From Desulfuromonas thiophila (GTDB lineage: Bacteria; Desulfobacterota; Desulfuromonadia; Desulfuromonadales; Desulfuromonadaceae), in the NCBI RefSeq assembly GCF_900101955.1, contig NZ_FNAQ01000002.1, positions 186,001-250,000 of the forward strand: a stretch of 64,000 nt of DNA, written 5' to 3'. Below are positions 18,201 to 27,370 of the stretch, in pieces. The translations under genes were made by a program, and so were the position numbers. Each line of letters starts with the position of its first letter. Within the stretch, counting starts at the first letter, position 1. The notes below the pieces were generated by a model. The model was not told where the DNA came from, made no database searches, and saw only the letters and a list, made by a program, of their open reading frames with translations.

Positions 18201-18569
18201 ATGCGTACCTATGAAACCATTTTTATTGTCGATCCCCGCGTGGCCGGCGACGACTACAGCACCCTGCTGGAGAAGTATAAAGGGGTGCTGGCGGCGGAAA
18301 GTGCCGAGCTGCTCAAATGTGCCGAGTGGGGCACCAAGCGGTTGGCCTATCCGGTTAAGAAGCACGAGCAGGGTACTTATGTGCTGATGAACTACAAGGC
18401 GGGCAACGCTGTGGTCAAGGAATTCGAGCGCCGGATGCGCATTGACGATGCTGTCATCAAGTTCCAGACGGTAGTGCTCGATGGCGAACTGGATCTGTCG
18501 GCACCGACGGCTGTTGTCGCTGATGAGGACGCCGTTGCCGACGATGATGATGAGGAAGACGCCGAATAA
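18201..18569 (+). CDS. rpsF: 30S ribosomal protein S6
   Basis: 122 residues. The canonical N-terminus MRTYETIFIVDPR and GTKRLAYPVKKHEQGTY are present, and the C-terminus is a long acidic tail (ADDDDEEDAE), as in many S6 proteins. S6 binds S18 on the 30S platform. A strong AAGAGGAGGTG RBS precedes ATG. It leads the rpsF–rpsR–DUF2232–rplI operon. Confidence 0.98.
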   Translation: MRTYETIFIVDPRVAGDDYSTLLEKYKGVLAAESAELLKCAEWGTKRLAYPVKKHEQGTYVLMNYKAGNAVVKEFERRMRIDDAVIKFQTVVLDGELDLSAPTAVVADEDAVADDDDEEDAE

Positions 18570-18619
18570 GTCCTGGTTCGGGTTTTGTTGCCCACTGAAT
18601 AAAGATAAAGGAGTACCCG

Positions 18620-18877
18620 ATGTCATTTGCAAAAAAAGGCGCACCGCGCCGTCGTTTTGGCCGTCGCAAAGGCTGCCGCTTTTGTGCCGACAGCAGCCTG
18701 AAAATCGATTACAAGGAAGTGCGTACCCTGCGGTATTTCATCTCTGAGCGGGGCAAGATTGTGCCGCGGCGGATCTCCGGCAACTGCGCCATTCATCAAC
18801 GCAAGGTGACGGAAGCGATCAAACGGGCGCGGAACATTGCTCTGCTGTCGTTTACCTCCAACCGCACGGTCGAATAA
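18620..18877 (+). CDS. rpsR: 30S ribosomal protein S18
   Basis: 85 residues, highly basic, with [20 protein letters not shown] at the N-terminus including a C-x-x-C pair, and the conserved [14 protein letters not shown] and [13 protein letters not shown]. The Cys pair marks the zinc-binding-type S18 paralogue state, though only two of four ligands are evident. AAAGGAG precedes the start. Confidence 0.98.
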   Translation: MSFAKKGAPRRRFGRRKGCRFCADSSLKIDYKEVRTLRYFISERGKIVPRRISGNCAIHQRKVTEAIKRARNIALLSFTSNRTVE

Positions 18878-18890
18878 CGGGACCGCGATT

Positions 18891-19850
18891 ATGACCGTTG
18901 ATGCGTCCAACAGCCTGGCTTCGCCACCGGCACGGGATCTGAGTCTGCCCGTTTTTGTGCTGTTGGCCTGTGCCTTGGTACTGCTGGCGCGCTGTGTCGG
19001 TCCTCTGGCTGCGCCTGCGCATTTGCTGATGCCGCTGCCGCTGCTGTTGGCGGGATTGCGGCAGGGACTCAGGGCTGCTGCGGCCGTGTCGCTGTTGGCC
19101 ATGGCCCTGCAAATAGCACTCAGCGGTCTGCCGGCCATGCTGTTCTACCTCGCTGCCTATGGTGGGCCGACGCTGCTTCTGGTGGTGTTGTTGCGCCAGG
19201 GCCGCCGTTGGCCCCAGGCGACTCTGGGGGCTGTGCTGTTGTCTCTGGCCGGTCTGGCGGGATTGCTGCTGCTGGCCGCCGGCCCTGATCTGGGCCGGGT
19301 TGATCAGCTGGTCGGTGACTATGTGACGCAGCAAGCGGAGTTGGTCCGTCAGCTGTATCAGCAAGCCGAGCTGTCTGCCGACCAACGGTTGGAGCTGCTG
19401 CAGGTGGTTGATCAGGCAGCGTATTTCTTCCGTCAGACGTTTCCGGCCATTGCTGTGGTTGGTCTGGGGCTGATCTATTTGATCAGCTTGTCCCTGGCCC
19501 TGACCTGGCGGGTTCAGACGCTGTTGTTGCATGGCCCTTTGTTCACCCGTTTGCGGGTGGCCGAATCCTTGATCTGGCTACTGATTTTGGCGGGTTTTGC
19601 CCTGCTGTTGCCCCAGCCGCAGATCAAGCGGTTGGCTTTAAACCTGCTGGTGGTGCTGTTGCCGCTATACTTTCTGCAGGGATTGGCTATTATCAGCCAT
19701 TATTTGCAAAAAAAAGGTTTTTCGCTGGTGTCGCGTGCCTTTGTCTATACCCTGGTGGTCGTCTTCAACCCCTTGCCGCTGTTGGTTACGGCCATGGGGG
19801 TGTTCGATCTCTGGTTTGATTTTCGTAAGCCGCGCGTCAAGACGAGTTAG
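18891..19850 (+). CDS. DUF2232 integral membrane protein
   Basis: 319 residues from ATG 18891, with seven to eight hydrophobic helices: several in residues 20–130, a soluble loop about 130–185 (QLVGDYVTQQAELVRQLYQQ), and three or four more to the C-terminus. The sequence pattern and position between rpsR and rplI match DUF2232 (YybS-like) membrane proteins found at this locus in Geobacter and Firmicutes. Function is unknown; a transporter or envelope role is inference. Confidence 0.85.
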   Translation: MTVDASNSLASPPARDLSLPVFVLLACALVLLARCVGPLAAPAHLLMPLPLLLAGLRQGLRAAAAVSLLAMALQIALSGLPAMLFYLAAYGGPTLLLVVLLRQGRRWPQATLGAVLLSLAGLAGLLLLAAGPDLGRVDQLVGDYVTQQAELVRQLYQQAELSADQRLELLQVVDQAAYFFRQTFPAIAVVGLGLIYLISLSLALTWRVQTLLLHGPLFTRLRVAESLIWLLILAGFALLLPQPQIKRLALNLLVVLLPLYFLQGLAIISHYLQKKGFSLVSRAFVYTLVVVFNPLPLLVTAMGVFDLWFDFRKPRVKTS

Positions 19851-19870
19851 ATTTATTTCAGGAGTTAGCA

Positions 19871-20323
19871 ATGGAAATCATTTTAACGGAAAGCATTGAA
19901 GGGCTCGGTGAGGTTGGCACCATTGCCAAGGTCAAGCCGGGCTATGCCCGCAACTATCTGCTGCCGCGGGGACTCGCTGTTGTGGCGGACATGCGCAACA
20001 TGAAGGAATTTGAGCACCAGAAGCGCCAGTTGGAGCGTAAGGCGCAGAAGATTGCCCAGACCTCCGAGGCCATTAAGGCGCGTATCGAGGCTTGCCCCTG
20101 CGTCTTCAGCCTGCGCGCCGGCGAGGAAGGCAAGCTGTTTGGTTCGGTTACCAGTGCCGATATCTGTGACAAACTGGCGGCTGCCGATATCCAGATTGAT
20201 CGCAAGAAGATTCAGCTGGATGAGCCCATCAAGTTGCTGGGCGAGCACCAGGTTGGCATCAAGTTGCCCGGTGCCATTACGGCGACAATCAAGGTTGTGG
20301 TCAATCCGGCGGACGCGGACTGA
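19871..20323 (+). CDS. rplI: 50S ribosomal protein L9
   Basis: 150 residues: the N-terminal domain has the L9 signature GLGEVGTIAKVKPGYARNYL, followed by a long connecting helix rich in charged residues (about 40–75) and a C-terminal domain. It binds 23S rRNA near L1 and helps maintain frame. RBS AGGAG nine bases upstream. It closes the ribosomal operon; a GC hairpin follows at 20357. Confidence 0.98.
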   Translation: MEIILTESIEGLGEVGTIAKVKPGYARNYLLPRGLAVVADMRNMKEFEHQKRQLERKAQKIAQTSEAIKARIEACPCVFSLRAGEEGKLFGSVTSADICDKLAAADIQIDRKKIQLDEPIKLLGEHQVGIKLPGAITATIKVVVNPADAD

Positions 20324-20356
20324 TCGCGGTTGTTTGTTTCACCAAGCTTTCACCGT

Positions 20357-20384
20357 CGGGCCGCCCGCATCTGCAGGCGGCCCG
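20357..20384 (+). terminator. Hairpin after rplI
   Basis: CGGGCCGCC and GGCGGCCCG pair around CGCATCTGCA, followed by GTTGTGTTTTG. A nine-base-pair GC stem with a loose T-rich tail; probable terminator between rplI and dnaB. Confidence 0.65.
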
Positions 20385-20534
20385 GTTGTGTTTTGCGGCG
20401 GCATTCGCTGTGATTGGCGCTGTACGCAGAATGCCGTTGTCTTTCGGCCGCAGAGACCGGCAGAATCGTTTTTTGATCAACCCGGAGCTTTTGCGGGTTG
20501 TTATCCGTCGGCCTGTTGCCTGTAGAGGAATCCT

Positions 20535-21914
20535 ATGATGTCCGAGAATGCTAGTGGCCAGCGGCTGCCGCCACAGAACCTTGAAGCGGAAATGTCGGTC
20601 CTCGGCAGCATATTGCTGGAGAACGACGCGCTCAACCGGGCTCTGGAAATTCTTGTTCCCGATGACTTCTACCGGGACAGCCATCGACGGATCTTTCAGG
20701 CATTGATCGCCTTGTCCGACCGCAGTGAGCCAGCGGACCTGGTGACTCTGACCGCTGAGCTGAAACGGCGCGATCAGCTTGACAGTGTCGGAGGGGCCAC
20801 CTATCTGGCGCTGCTGGTGGATTATGTGCCAACGGCAGCCAATATCAGCTATTACGCCCGGCTGGTCAAAGAGACGTCCGTGGCCCGGCATATGATTCAG
20901 GTGGCGACCGAGATTGCCCGTCGTGGTTATGAGGGGCAGGAGGTTGAGAAAACCCTCGACTGGGCGGAAAAATCGATCTTCGAGATTTCCGGCATGCGCA
21001 GCCGGCCGTCGTATTTTTCGACGCGCGAGATCATGCAGGATACCTTTAAGGCCATTGAGAAGCTCTATGAACGCAAGGAGCTGGTGACGGGGGTACCGAC
21101 GGGGTTTCTCGATCTTGACACCATGACGGCGGGACTGCAGGCCGGCGATCTGGTGATCGTTGCCGGCCGGCCGTCCATGGGCAAGACGGCTTTCTGCGTC
21201 AACATGGTAGAGCATGCCACCATTCATGCCGAGCGGCCAGCAGCGGCCCTGATCTTCTCACTGGAGATGAGCAAGGAACAGCTGGTTCAGCGTATGCTTT
21301 GCTCCGTTTCCCGGGTGGATGCCAGTCGCTTGCGTACCGGCCATCTGGGGGATTCCGACTGGCCCAAGCTGACCAACGGTGCCGGGCTGCTGTCGGAAGC
21401 GCAGATTTTCATCGACGATACCCCGGCCATCAGTGTGCTGGAGTTGCGCGCCAAGGCCCGCCGGCTTAAGGCCGAATACAATCTGGGATTGGTGGTGGTT
21501 GACTATCTGCAGTTGATGCAGGGCCATAACGCCGAAAGCCGCCAGCAGGAAATCTCCGAAATTTCGCGTTCGCTCAAGGCGCTGGCAAAGGAACTGAGTC
21601 TGCCGGTGGTGGCGTTGTCACAGCTCAACCGTTCGCTGGAAAGCCGTACCGACAAGCGGCCGGTGATGGCTGACCTGCGCGAATCCGGTGCTATTGAGCA
21701 GGATGCTGACGTCATCATGTTCGTCTACCGCGAATCGGTCTATTGTGAGGCCTGCAAACGACGGGATGGCTCCTGCGAGAAAAATCACGAGCGCGACGCT
21801 GAAATCATTATCGGCAAACAGCGAAATGGTCCTATTGGCACCGTGCATCTGACCTTTCGGGGCGAATACACCCGCTTTGAAAGCCAGTCAAGTCGCCGCG
21901 AGCCGGAATACTGA
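20535..21914 (+). CDS. dnaB: Replicative DNA helicase
   Basis: 459 residues. The N-terminal domain (PPQNLEAEMSVLGSILL) is followed by the RecA-like ATPase with Walker A GRPSMGKTAF (about 210–219), Walker B LVVVDYLQLM and the DnaB signature DLRESGAIEQDADVIMFVYR. No intein. A four-Cys insertion CEACKRRDGSC near residue 405 is slightly unusual. Two ATGs (20535, 20538) follow AGAGGAATCC. It follows rplI as in many bacteria and unwinds DNA at the fork. Confidence 0.98.
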   Translation: MMSENASGQRLPPQNLEAEMSVLGSILLENDALNRALEILVPDDFYRDSHRRIFQALIALSDRSEPADLVTLTAELKRRDQLDSVGGATYLALLVDYVPTAANISYYARLVKETSVARHMIQVATEIARRGYEGQEVEKTLDWAEKSIFEISGMRSRPSYFSTREIMQDTFKAIEKLYERKELVTGVPTGFLDLDTMTAGLQAGDLVIVAGRPSMGKTAFCVNMVEHATIHAERPAAALIFSLEMSKEQLVQRMLCSVSRVDASRLRTGHLGDSDWPKLTNGAGLLSEAQIFIDDTPAISVLELRAKARRLKAEYNLGLVVVDYLQLMQGHNAESRQQEISEISRSLKALAKELSLPVVALSQLNRSLESRTDKRPVMADLRESGAIEQDADVIMFVYRESVYCEACKRRDGSCEKNHERDAEIIIGKQRNGPIGTVHLTFRGEYTRFESQSSRREPEY

Positions 21915-21919
21915 AAGAA

Positions 21920-21958
21920 AAACAGCCAAAACCCTTGAGCGGGCTTTGGCTGTTTTTT
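21920..21958. terminator. Bidirectional terminator between dnaB and ntrC
   Basis: AACAGCCAAAACCC and GGGCTTTGGCTGTT form a long stem, with TTTTTT on the plus side and a matching A-run before it for the minus strand. It should end both the dnaB and the convergent dusB–ntrB–ntrC transcripts. Confidence 0.9.
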
Positions 21959-21980
21959 CGTGCGTTGCATGCCGCCCGGC

Positions 21981-23435
21981 TCAGGTCGGCTCCGTTGTCA
22001 CCCCGTCGTTACGGCCCGCTTCCAGGCCGAGCAGGCGGATTTTTTTGCGCAGGGTGTTGCGGTTGATGCCCAGCACCTCGGCGGCGCGCAGCTGATTGCC
22101 GCGGGTTTTTTCCAGTACGATGCGCAGCAGGGGGCGCTCCATCTGTTCAAGGACCATGGTGTAAAGGTCGTTGATCTCCTCAATCTCTTTTTGTAACAGG
22201 GCGCTGCGCAACTTGTTGGCGATGAGGGTTTCCAGGCCATCGTCCTCAACCGGATCGCTCTGGTCCCGCAGTACCGGAAAATCGCTCAGCTGTAGCACCT
22301 GGTTCTGACTCAGCAGGCAGGCGCGCTGCACCGTGTTTTCCAGTTCGCGTACGTTGCCGGGCCAGGTGAAGTTCTGCAAACCCTGCAAAGCCGCAGCGCT
22401 GCAGCCGTGGATGTGGGTGTGAAACTCCTGATTGGCGCGCTGGATAAAGAAGTCGACCAGTAGGGGGATGTCCTCCGGGCGCTGGCGCAGGGGTGGCAGT
22501 TGAATCGGGACGACGTTGAGCCGGTAGAACAGATCCTCACGGAATTCGCGGGTGGCAACGCGTTGCTGCAGATCCTGGTTGGTGGCGGCGACGATGCGGA
22601 CATCAATGGGAATGGCACGATTGCCACCCATGCGGCTGATTTCCCGTTCCTGTAGCACCCGAAGCAGCTTGGCCTGTAGCTCCAGCGGCATATCGCCGAT
22701 TTCGTCGAGAAAAATGGTACCACCGCTGGCCTGCTCGAATTTGCCGATCTTGCGTTCCGCAGCGCCGGTGAAGGCGCCTTTTTCGAAGCCGAACAGCTCG
22801 CTTTCCAGCAGTTCGCGGGGGATGGCGGCGCAGTTGAGGGCGACGAAAGGCTGCCCCAGGCGATTGCTGTTCTGGTGGACGGCGCGGGCAACAAGCTCCT
22901 TGCCCGTTCCGGATTCACCGGTGATCAGAACGGTGATGTCCGATGCCGCCACTCGGCCGAGCAGTTTGTAGACCTCCTGCATCGGTTGACTGGTGCCGAT
23001 CAGGGTGCGCTCACTGCGCTGCTGCTCCTTGACGGCCGATTGCAGCCGCTCGACCTCGTGGCGTGTGCGCACCAGTTCCTGGGCCTTCAGCAGCAGGGCT
23101 TCAAGCATGTCGAGATCGAAGGGTTTGGTGATGTAATCATAGGCACCGCGCTTCATGGCCTCGATGGCGTTTTTCATCGAGGATTCGGCGGTCATGATGA
23201 TGACGGGCAACTGGGGCCACTGCTGCCGGATGTCATCGAGCAACTCCAGACCGGAACGGTCGGGCATCTTGATGTCCAGCAGGGCTAGATCGTAGGTCTT
23301 GTGTTGCAGCCGGTCGAGGGCAGCGGCGGCGCAATCCGCCAGGTCAACCTGCAGCCCATGCCGGCCGAGGGCCTTGGCCAGCACCCAGCGCAGACTTTCC
23401 TCGTCGTCGACCACCAATACCTGTTGTAGTGCCAT
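21981..23435 (-). CDS. ntrC: Sigma-54-dependent response regulator, NtrC type
   Basis: 484 residues. The receiver domain has DDEES, phospho-acceptor Asp54 (LLDIKMPD) and Lys in ITKPF. The central AAA+ domain has GESGTGKE, the sigma-54 contact loop GAFTGA and LDEIGDM. The C-terminal Fis-type HTH ([21 protein letters not shown]) is at about 450–470. It should activate sigma-54 promoters, probably for nitrogen assimilation. It lies 24 bases after ntrB in a dusB–ntrB–ntrC operon like the nifR3–ntrB–ntrC operon of Alphaproteobacteria. Confidence 0.92.
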   Translation of the reverse strand: MALQQVLVVDDEESLRWVLAKALGRHGLQVDLADCAAAALDRLQHKTYDLALLDIKMPDRSGLELLDDIRQQWPQLPVIIMTAESSMKNAIEAMKRGAYDYITKPFDLDMLEALLLKAQELVRTRHEVERLQSAVKEQQRSERTLIGTSQPMQEVYKLLGRVAASDITVLITGESGTGKELVARAVHQNSNRLGQPFVALNCAAIPRELLESELFGFEKGAFTGAAERKIGKFEQASGGTIFLDEIGDMPLELQAKLLRVLQEREISRMGGNRAIPIDVRIVAATNQDLQQRVATREFREDLFYRLNVVPIQLPPLRQRPEDIPLLVDFFIQRANQEFHTHIHGCSAAALQGLQNFTWPGNVRELENTVQRACLLSQNQVLQLSDFPVLRDQSDPVEDDGLETLIANKLRSALLQKEIEEINDLYTMVLEQMERPLLRIVLEKTRGNQLRAAEVLGINRNTLRKKIRLLGLEAGRNDGVTTEPT

Positions 23436-23459
23436 AAAGGGATTCCTTGCTGTTGATGT

Positions 23460-24569
23460 CTAGGCGGCCGGCAGGGGACGAAAGGGCAGATAAACGCTGC
23501 AGCAGGTTCCATGATCGGGGACGCTGTCAAACTGCAACAGGCCGTCATGATCGTAGACGATTTTCTGGCACAGCGCCAGCCCCAGCCCGGTACCCTGAGC
23601 CTTGGTGGTATAGAACGGTGTGAAAATGTTGGCCAGGTTCTCCGGCGGGATGCCACAGCCGCTGTCCTGGATCTGGACCAGCACAAAGGGGCATGGTGAT
23701 TCGCCGGGCCGGACCAGGTGCTGGTCCGGGTCGATGCAGCTGCGGATTCGGATATGACCACCGCCGGTGCAGGCTTCGATAGCGTTTTTGATCAGGTTGA
23801 GAAACAGGCGAGGTAGCAGAGCGGGGTCGCCGGCGATGGCCGGCAGGCTGGGATCGAGTTGCAATTCAAATTGCAGGTGCGCAGCAGCTTCAGACTGTTT
23901 CTGCAACAACACCAGTTCAGCCAGCAGGCGGTTGATATCAACAGCGGCCGTGCGGCTGGGGCGGGGCTGCGTCAGGCGCATCAGCTCCTCGATGATCTGA
24001 TTGACGCGGTTGCTTTCCTTGATCATGATCGCTGTGTAGTCAAGCAGTTGCGGCCGGTCAGCCAGTTCCAGCGACAACAGCTGGGCGGCACCCTTGATCC
24101 CGCCCAGGGGGTTGCGGATTTCGTGGGCCAGGCCGGCTGCCAGAGTGCCGAGCATGGCCAGACGGTCAGCACGCTGGATCTCCTGCTCCAATTGGCGCTG
24201 ATAGGCGGCATTGCGCAGGCTCAGGATCACGCCTTCGATCCTGCCGTTGCGGTCATACAGGGGGGTGGCGCAGGCACTTGCCGGCACTGGTGGTGTTGGT
24301 GGTCGTTCCAGCAGCAGGCTGTCCCGATCGGTTACCGAGCGACCGGAGGTCAGGACCGCAGTGACCAGATGAAGGATGCCCGGTGAGGCGGCAAAGATCT
24401 GCTGCAGTGGACTGCCAACGGCCTGGCGACGGGACAGCCCGGTCAGGGCTTCGGCGGCCGGGTTGAACAGCAGCACGCGGCTGCTGCAGTCAACAGCGAT
24501 AATGGCTTCGCTGAGATTTTCCAGAATGGCGATGGGCAGTTCCGCCGTGTTTGACGAAGGCAGGCTCAT
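23460..24569 (-). CDS. ntrB: Sensor histidine kinase, NtrB type
   Basis: 369 residues with no transmembrane helix, so cytoplasmic. An N-terminal PAS domain (about 10–115) is followed by HisKA with phospho-acceptor His149 in LAHEIRNPLGGIKG and a HATPase domain (LFLNLIKNAIEA; DSGCGIPPE; GTGLGLALC). This arrangement matches GlnL/NtrB, which phosphorylates NtrC in response to PII signals. No PII gene is in the window. It overlaps the dusB stop by four bases. Confidence 0.9.
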   Translation of the reverse strand: MSLPSSNTAELPIAILENLSEAIIAVDCSSRVLLFNPAAEALTGLSRRQAVGSPLQQIFAASPGILHLVTAVLTSGRSVTDRDSLLLERPPTPPVPASACATPLYDRNGRIEGVILSLRNAAYQRQLEQEIQRADRLAMLGTLAAGLAHEIRNPLGGIKGAAQLLSLELADRPQLLDYTAIMIKESNRVNQIIEELMRLTQPRPSRTAAVDINRLLAELVLLQKQSEAAAHLQFELQLDPSLPAIAGDPALLPRLFLNLIKNAIEACTGGGHIRIRSCIDPDQHLVRPGESPCPFVLVQIQDSGCGIPPENLANIFTPFYTTKAQGTGLGLALCQKIVYDHDGLLQFDSVPDHGTCCSVYLPFRPLPAA

Positions 24570-25555
24570 GGACGGTCGCGCAGGAAGAAGTGGTGGATCA
24601 GGTGGCGCAGCTGCAGTAGGCTCTGACAGCTGTTGACCTGCAGCCGGAAGTCACTGGCACCGTCGATACCGCGCGCGTACCAGCACAGATGTTTGCGTAT
24701 GTCGAGGCAGCCTTGACGCTCCCCCAACAGCTGGCAGTTCAGTTCCAGATGTTCCAGGGCGGTCTGGCCGCGTTCGGCCAGGCTGGGCGGTGCCGGTGGT
24801 GCCGGATGGTTGAGGGCCAGGATATCGCGAATCAGCCAGGGATTGCCATAGCCGCCACGACCGATCATGACCGCGTCGCACAGTTGCTGCGTCAGCAGGT
24901 GGCGGGCGGCCTCAGCGGTGAAAATATCGCCACTGGCGATCAACGGGATCTGCAGGTGGGGCCTGAGTATCGCGAAGTGGTTCCAGTTGGCCTGGCCGCC
25001 AAAGCCCTGACAGCGGGTGCGTGGATGCAGGATGAGCGCGTCGGCGCCCTCGTCCTGCACAATGGTGGCGATTTCAGCAAAGTTGAGTTGTTGCAGATCC
25101 CAGCCGGAACGGATTTTGATTGTCAGAGGCCGCTGGCAGGCCTGCCGTACGGCGCGGACAATCCGACTGACCTGGGCCGGATCGCGCAGCAGGGCACTGC
25201 CGGCGCCGCTGCGGATAACCTTGCGTACCGGGCAACCCATGTTGATGTCGATGCAGTCAGCCTGGTCTTGGCAACGCCGAACCGCCTCGGCCAGCACTGC
25301 CGGATCGTCGCCGAATAGCTGGAGGGCAAAAGGGCGTTCTTCCTCGGCATGGTCCACCAGCTCCCAGGTTTTGCTGCCGGCCCGGATCAGGCCGTTGGCG
25401 CTGATCATTTCCGAGTAGAGCAGGGCGGCACCGGCGCGCTTGTGAATCAGACGGCAGGCGGTGTTGTTGACCCCCGCCATAGGAGCCAAAATAACGTTGT
25501 TTTGTAATATCAGGGAGCCAAGCTGCAGTGGCTGAATCAGAATTGAGCGGGTCAT
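24566..25555 (-). CDS. dusB: tRNA-dihydrouridine synthase B
   Basis: 329 residues. Start placed at ATG (25555–25553, MTRSILIQPLQLGS); an upstream extension to 25654 has no homology. A TIM barrel with FMN-site motif NNVILAPMAGVNN, catalytic INMGCPVRKV and HPRTRCQGFGG. It reduces uridine in tRNA D-loops using FMN and NAD(P)H. First gene of dusB–ntrB–ntrC; in Rhodobacter the homologue was named nifR3 because it heads the ntrBC operon. A possible -10 TATAGT lies at 25565–25570 on the minus strand. Confidence 0.93.
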   Translation of the reverse strand: MTRSILIQPLQLGSLILQNNVILAPMAGVNNTACRLIHKRAGAALLYSEMISANGLIRAGSKTWELVDHAEEERPFALQLFGDDPAVLAEAVRRCQDQADCIDINMGCPVRKVIRSGAGSALLRDPAQVSRIVRAVRQACQRPLTIKIRSGWDLQQLNFAEIATIVQDEGADALILHPRTRCQGFGGQANWNHFAILRPHLQIPLIASGDIFTAEAARHLLTQQLCDAVMIGRGGYGNPWLIRDILALNHPAPPAPPSLAERGQTALEHLELNCQLLGERQGCLDIRKHLCWYARGIDGASDFRLQVNSCQSLLQLRHLIHHFFLRDRP

Positions 25556-25662
25556 AAGCTTTAAACTATAGCACGCGTGAAGCCGTCTGGGGAAGCTGAA
25601 AAGGCTTGGATTCTGGGTCGGTCGATTGGAAGCGGAGCTGGACACTGTATACAAAAATACCC

Positions 25663-25691
25663 TTGACGCCCCCTGGGGAGTTTGTTAAAAC
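25663..25691 (+). promoter_or_regulatory. Candidate sigma-70 promoter of gltA
   Basis: TTGACG (25663–25668), 17 bases, TAAAAC (25686–25691). It would give a leader of roughly 170 bases, which contains a GCGCGGC/GCCGCGC hairpin at 25705–25727. The rest of the 311-base gap between dusB and gltA shows no other feature. Confidence 0.5.
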
Positions 25692-25866
25692 CCTATTTGA
25701 GTTTGCGCGGCTTCGGTTCTGCCGCGCGGGCCTGACGTTGAACATGGCAATCCGATGGAGTCGTGAAAGGTGTCGGTCTCTGTTGTCGGGGGATGCGGAG
25801 ATCGGGCCTCTGTAGTCGTATGGTGGTATTTCCCACCTGTGTTCATTCCATTATAAGGAGAGAAAC

Positions 25867-27180
25867 ATGTCCACATTGAAAGACGTCCTGAAGAAGAAGA
25901 TTGACGCGCACCGCCCGCGGACCACTCGCCTGGTAAAAGAGTTCGGTGACGTGAAACTGGGTGACGTTACCATCAGCCAGGCCATCGGTGGCGCCCGTGG
26001 CATCAAGTGCCTGGTCACGGACATCTCCTATCTCGACCCGATGGAAGGCATCCGTTTCCGCGGTATGACCATCCCTGAGACTTTTGCCGCACTGCCGAAA
26101 GTTCCGGGCAGCGACTATCCCTACGTAGAAGGTTTCTGGTGGCTGCTGCTGACCGGCGATGTGCCGACTATGGAGCAGACCCTGGAAGTTGTAGAAGACT
26201 GGAAGAGCAAAGCTGCTCTGCCTCAGTACGTCATCGACGTGCTGCGTGCTCTGCCCCGCGACTCTCACCCGATGGTTATGTTCTCCGCCGGTATCGTTGC
26301 CATGCAGCGTGAGTCCGTATTTGCTAGTAACTATGCTGCCGGCAAATTCAACAAGATGACCTGCTGGGAAGACATGCTGGAAGACGCCAACAATCTGATG
26401 GCGAAACTGGGTCCTCTCGGTGCTTACATCTACCGCATGAAGTACAAAGGTGACGTGCATATCGCCGCCGATCCGAACCTGGACATGGGTGGTCAGTTCG
26501 CTCACATGATTGGCCAGAGCGACGAGTACAAAGACGTTGCCCGTATGTACTTCATCCTGCACTCTGACCACGAGTCCGGTAACGTTTCGGCTCACACCAC
26601 TCACCTGGTTGCTTCGGCTCTGTCTGACGCCTACCTGTCATACTCCGCAGGTATCAACGGTCTGGCTGGTCCTCTGCATGGTCTGGCCAACGAGGAAGTT
26701 CTCCGCTGGACCCAGAACTTCATGGCTAAACTGGGCGGCAAGGTGCCCACCGAGGAAGAACTGAAAGCCGCTCTGTGGGATACGCTCAACAGCGGACAGG
26801 TTATCCCGGGTTACGGCCACGCCGTTCTGCGCAAAACCGACCCGCGTTACACCTCGCAGCGTGAGTTCTGCCTCAATACGCCGGGCCTCGCTGAGTACCC
26901 GCTGTTCCAGCTGGTCAAGATGATCTTCGAAGTGGCTCCGGGCGTCCTGCTTGAGCACGGCAAAGCCAAGAACCCCTGGCCGAACGTTGATGCGCAGTCC
27001 GGTGTTATCCAGTGGTACTACGGTGTTACCCAGTACGAGTTCTACACGGTTCTGTTTGGTATCGGCCGTGCGCTGGGTTGTCTCGCCAACATCACTTGGG
27101 ACCGCGCTCTGGGTTATGCCATCGAGCGTCCCAAGTCGGTTACCACCGCCATGCTGGAAGCCGCAGCCGGCATCAAGTAA
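25867..27180 (+). CDS. gltA: Citrate synthase, eukaryote-like type
   Basis: 437 residues. It resembles mitochondrial citrate synthases rather than E. coli GltA: DPMEGIRFRGMTIPE, HSDHESGNVSAHTTHLV, LNGLAGPLHGLAN-like INGLAGPLHGLAN, GYGHAVLRKTDPRYT and the catalytic Asp segment NPWPNVDAQSG. This type was described for Geobacteraceae. It starts the acetate-oxidising TCA cycle. RBS AAGGAGAG. Codon use (GCT, GTT, AAA, CTG) differs from neighbours in the way expected for a highly expressed gene. Monocistronic, with a strong terminator. Confidence 0.97.
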   Translation: MSTLKDVLKKKIDAHRPRTTRLVKEFGDVKLGDVTISQAIGGARGIKCLVTDISYLDPMEGIRFRGMTIPETFAALPKVPGSDYPYVEGFWWLLLTGDVPTMEQTLEVVEDWKSKAALPQYVIDVLRALPRDSHPMVMFSAGIVAMQRESVFASNYAAGKFNKMTCWEDMLEDANNLMAKLGPLGAYIYRMKYKGDVHIAADPNLDMGGQFAHMIGQSDEYKDVARMYFILHSDHESGNVSAHTTHLVASALSDAYLSYSAGINGLAGPLHGLANEEVLRWTQNFMAKLGGKVPTEEELKAALWDTLNSGQVIPGYGHAVLRKTDPRYTSQREFCLNTPGLAEYPLFQLVKMIFEVAPGVLLEHGKAKNPWPNVDAQSGVIQWYYGVTQYEFYTVLFGIGRALGCLANITWDRALGYAIERPKSVTTAMLEAAAGIK

Positions 27181-27214
27181 TCGATTCGATTCTAGGTACA
27201 CTGTGATGTTTTAT

Positions 27215-27244
27215 GAGCGCCCCCTTTGGGGGCGCTTTTTTTTT
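27215..27244 (+). terminator. Strong intrinsic terminator of gltA
   Basis: AGCGCCCCC-TTT-GGGGGCGCT followed by nine T residues: a perfect nine-base-pair stem and ideal U-run. Confidence 0.95.
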
Positions 27245-27370
27245 GGACTGTTGCGTGATGCTCCTTGGCCGCCGCAGGATTTAGGGATTCTTTTTTCTGT
27301 CAAATCTTGATGGCTGTCAAATACCGCCGGTGCCTCAACGGTTAGTGTCCTAGGCAAGGAGGATCGAACG

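Noticed and set aside
24689-25318. Plus-strand frame opposite dusB
   Set aside because: Antisense shadow of dusB; no RBS or motif.
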